From Acinetobacter sp. ANC 3929 (lineage in GTDB: Bacteria > Pseudomonadota > Gammaproteobacteria > Pseudomonadales > Moraxellaceae), in assembly GCF_000369405.1 (NCBI RefSeq), contig NZ_KB850000.1, positions 620,001 to 684,000 of the forward strand: DNA of 64,000 nucleotides, written 5' to 3'. The position numbers were made by a program, and so were the translations under genes. Positions 62,648-64,000 of the stretch are shown piece by piece. A model generated the notes under the pieces. It was not told the origin of the DNA. It ran no database searches and was given only the letters and a program-made list of their open reading frames with translations. The first letter of the stretch is position 1, and every line of letters begins with the position of its first letter.

Positions 62648-63790
62648 ATGTTTCAGTTTATCCAGCAGCAAAACGATTTAGCTGTTCTCCTCAGCCAGAT
62701 GGAACAATGTTCCACTTACGCACTTGATACTGAGTTTATTAAGGTCGATACCTTATATCCCAAACTTGGTGTCTGCCAAATTAATTTAAACGGTCAGATT
62801 GTATTACTTGATGGCGCAAGCTTGGATTTTACCGAGTTTTGGCCAAAAATTTTTGCGGCACAGCAGAACATTTTCCATGCATGTGGTGAAGACATTGATT
62901 TGATTTACCACTACGCAGATCAAAAACCGTTAGCCAATGTATTTGATACGCAAGTCGCATTAGCATTTCTAGGGCACGGTTTACAAGTCAGTTATCAAAA
63001 TGCGCTGAAGACGTGTTTGAATATTGAGATTGAAAAAGATCAAACCCGTTCAGACTGGTTAGCTCGACCATTGACACAAGAGCAGATGTGTTATGCGGCA
63101 AATGATGTCATCTACTTAACCAAACTTGCAGACACCCTAAAAAATGATCTGAAAGTGAAGGGGCTGTATCAATACGTGTTGGAGGATTGCCAGAATCTCA
63201 CCAAAGAGATCGCAATGGAAACCCCATTGGCAGAACTGTATACCGATATTGGCAATTACCGTCATTCACGCCGTGAGTTAATGCAACTGCAACAATTGAG
63301 TATTTGGCGGGAGCAGATTACCAAGGCATTGAATCAACCGCGTAGTTTTATTCTTAGAAACTCCACGATGATTGATTTGGTAGAAAAAAATCCACGTAAT
63401 AATTTTCAGCTGGTTCGGATTAAAGATATCCGTCCACATATTGTTCGTGAGCATGGCAAAACCATTTTAGATTTACTCAAGTTTTTACCACCTGAGGATG
63501 AGTGGCCATTGCGCATGGCACGACCTGTGAAGAGTAATTCCAAGGAAATTGCACCGAAAATTGATGCTTTGATTGAAAGTGTAGTGCTGAAAACAGGGAT
63601 ACCAAAAGAAGTGTTGCTGCGCAAAAAATGGATGAATGCCATCTATGAGCATGTGGTATTTCATTTGGATGAACAATCATTACCTAATTATTTAATGGGT
63701 TGGCGTTATGAGCTTCTCACTCAGCCATTGATTGCACTGTTGCGAGAAGATATTGAGTATTTAGCCAGTCAAATGAAGATTGCACATTAA
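62648..63790 (+). CDS. rnd: Ribonuclease D
   Basis: A 380-aa 3'-5' exoribonuclease that trims tRNA 3-prime ends. The DEDD catalytic residues are in YALDTEFIKVDTLYPKLGV (about 24-42), HACGEDIDLIYHY (about 77-89) and YAANDVIYLTKLAD (about 149-162). An HRDC domain follows (about 215-295). The length fits the family. It is a single gene ending in a hairpin terminator. Confidence 0.94.
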   Translation: MFQFIQQQNDLAVLLSQMEQCSTYALDTEFIKVDTLYPKLGVCQINLNGQIVLLDGASLDFTEFWPKIFAAQQNIFHACGEDIDLIYHYADQKPLANVFDTQVALAFLGHGLQVSYQNALKTCLNIEIEKDQTRSDWLARPLTQEQMCYAANDVIYLTKLADTLKNDLKVKGLYQYVLEDCQNLTKEIAMETPLAELYTDIGNYRHSRRELMQLQQLSIWREQITKALNQPRSFILRNSTMIDLVEKNPRNNFQLVRIKDIRPHIVREHGKTILDLLKFLPPEDEWPLRMARPVKSNSKEIAPKIDALIESVVLKTGIPKEVLLRKKWMNAIYEHVVFHLDEQSLPNYLMGWRYELLTQPLIALLREDIEYLASQMKIAH

Positions 63791-63799
63791 AATGTTAAA

Positions 63800-63828
63800 A
63801 AGAGCTAAACAATTAGCTCTTTTTTTTT
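63800..63828. terminator. Bidirectional terminator with both genes' ends
   Basis: AAAGAGCTAA-ACAA-TTAGCTCTTT is a perfect 10-bp stem followed by more T residues. The stop codon of the minus-strand methyltransferase (63813-63815) lies in the right arm. Confidence 0.9.
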
Positions 63829-64000
63829 GCCTTAATGATTAACATCATTGGACGTCTGAGTTCATTTTCCCAGCCCATTTTCTTAATCATTTCGGACGGA
63901 GGTGTTGGCTCAATAAGTGCGGTGATCTCAAACCCAGCTTTAATTAGTGCCATCACATGAGTTTCGATAGTTCGGTGATATTTCACCACATTCGCATCCA
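63813..64000 (-). CDS. Class I SAM-dependent methyltransferase, C-terminal part
   Basis: Only the last 62 codons lie in the window. They read VVKYHRTIETHVMALIKAGF, then EITALIEPTPPSEM and ELRRPMMLIIKAKKK. This is the usual C-terminal end of class I methyltransferases of the UbiE/BioC-like type (HRT-Y-L-AGF, EP-P, RRPM-LII). The catalytic SAM-binding part lies outside, so the substrate cannot be guessed. It is convergent with rnd. Confidence 0.75.
   Translation of the reverse strand, partial: DANVVKYHRTIETHVMALIKAGFEITALIEPTPPSEMIKKMGWENELRRPMMLIIKAKKKS

Noticed and set aside
62456..62671. 71-aa minus-strand open frame between recR and rnd
   Set aside because: It begins inside rnd, has no ribosome site and no recognisable sequence; it is more likely chance in a gap region.

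Overview
The window looks like chromosomal DNA from a gammaproteobacterium of the genus Acinetobacter. It is AT-rich, and the gene content is characteristic: the end of a paa locus, a divergent pobR-pobA pair with an IclR-type regulator, the bifunctional HAD-MtlD mannitol enzyme, an acinetoferrin-type siderophore operon and late cobalamin genes. The eight-gene siderophore operon has the same gene set and order as acbABCD-actBCAD described for A. haemolyticus, so that species or a close relative is likely. No rRNA, tRNA, insertion sequence, integrase or CRISPR array was seen.

Layout. 1-890: end of paaX and paaY (phenylacetate). 1313-6570: five same-strand genes (aldehyde dehydrogenase, double NTF2-fold protein, FadR/GntR regulator, soluble Cache-type protein, APC permease), probably an amine or aldehyde catabolic unit. 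6893-9054: pobR/pobA for 4-hydroxybenzoate. 9169-11672: an ABC1/AarF kinase, a 101-aa orphan bracketed by a 17-bp direct repeat, and a YbaK deacylase. 11771-22915: iron-regulated acinetoferrin-like operon with a perfect Fur box, two NIS synthetases, N-hydroxylase, N-acyltransferase, an orphan small protein, importer, TonB receptor and exporter. 23113-25236: mtlD. 25321-30674: 2H phosphoesterase, cobU, cobT, cobC, a histidine acid phosphatase lipoprotein and cobS (cobinamide salvage and lower-ligand attachment). 30734-35826: PepSY protein, TonB receptor and DUF2946 protein with a divergent AraC regulator. 35851-38700: LysE exporter, DAHP synthase, TauE/SafE permease. 38917-41702: small secreted Cys/His-rich proteins (one frameshifted) facing a DUF3649-PepSY-DUF3325 operon.

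41950-50891 is mostly core: lpxB, DUF2797, DUF6231 and DUF937 proteins, an MHS permease with guanidinobutyrase and a LysR regulator, a porin, a HIT protein and a YARHG-like protein. 50892-57348 is the most accessory-looking part. It is AT-rich with long gaps, and holds a candidate sRNA, two paralogous 37-aa single-helix membrane proteins flanking an orphan endolysin and an OmpW-like protein, a guanidine-II riboswitch with its Gdx/SugE guanidinium exporter, a lone BLUF photoreceptor and a LysE exporter. 57349-64000 returns to core: isochorismatase-like hydrolase, HIBADH-family dehydrogenase, PhaC-like hydrolase, metZ, ybaB, recR, rnd and the end of a methyltransferase.

Metal handling recurs: one complete siderophore system, a second TonB receptor island, two PepSY proteins and several small Cys/His-rich secreted proteins. 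The strongest new-biology leads are the paired 37-aa proteins, the candidate sRNA, the uncharacterised ActB-type protein in the siderophore operon, the transmembrane-free Cache protein and the repeat-bracketed 101-aa gene.
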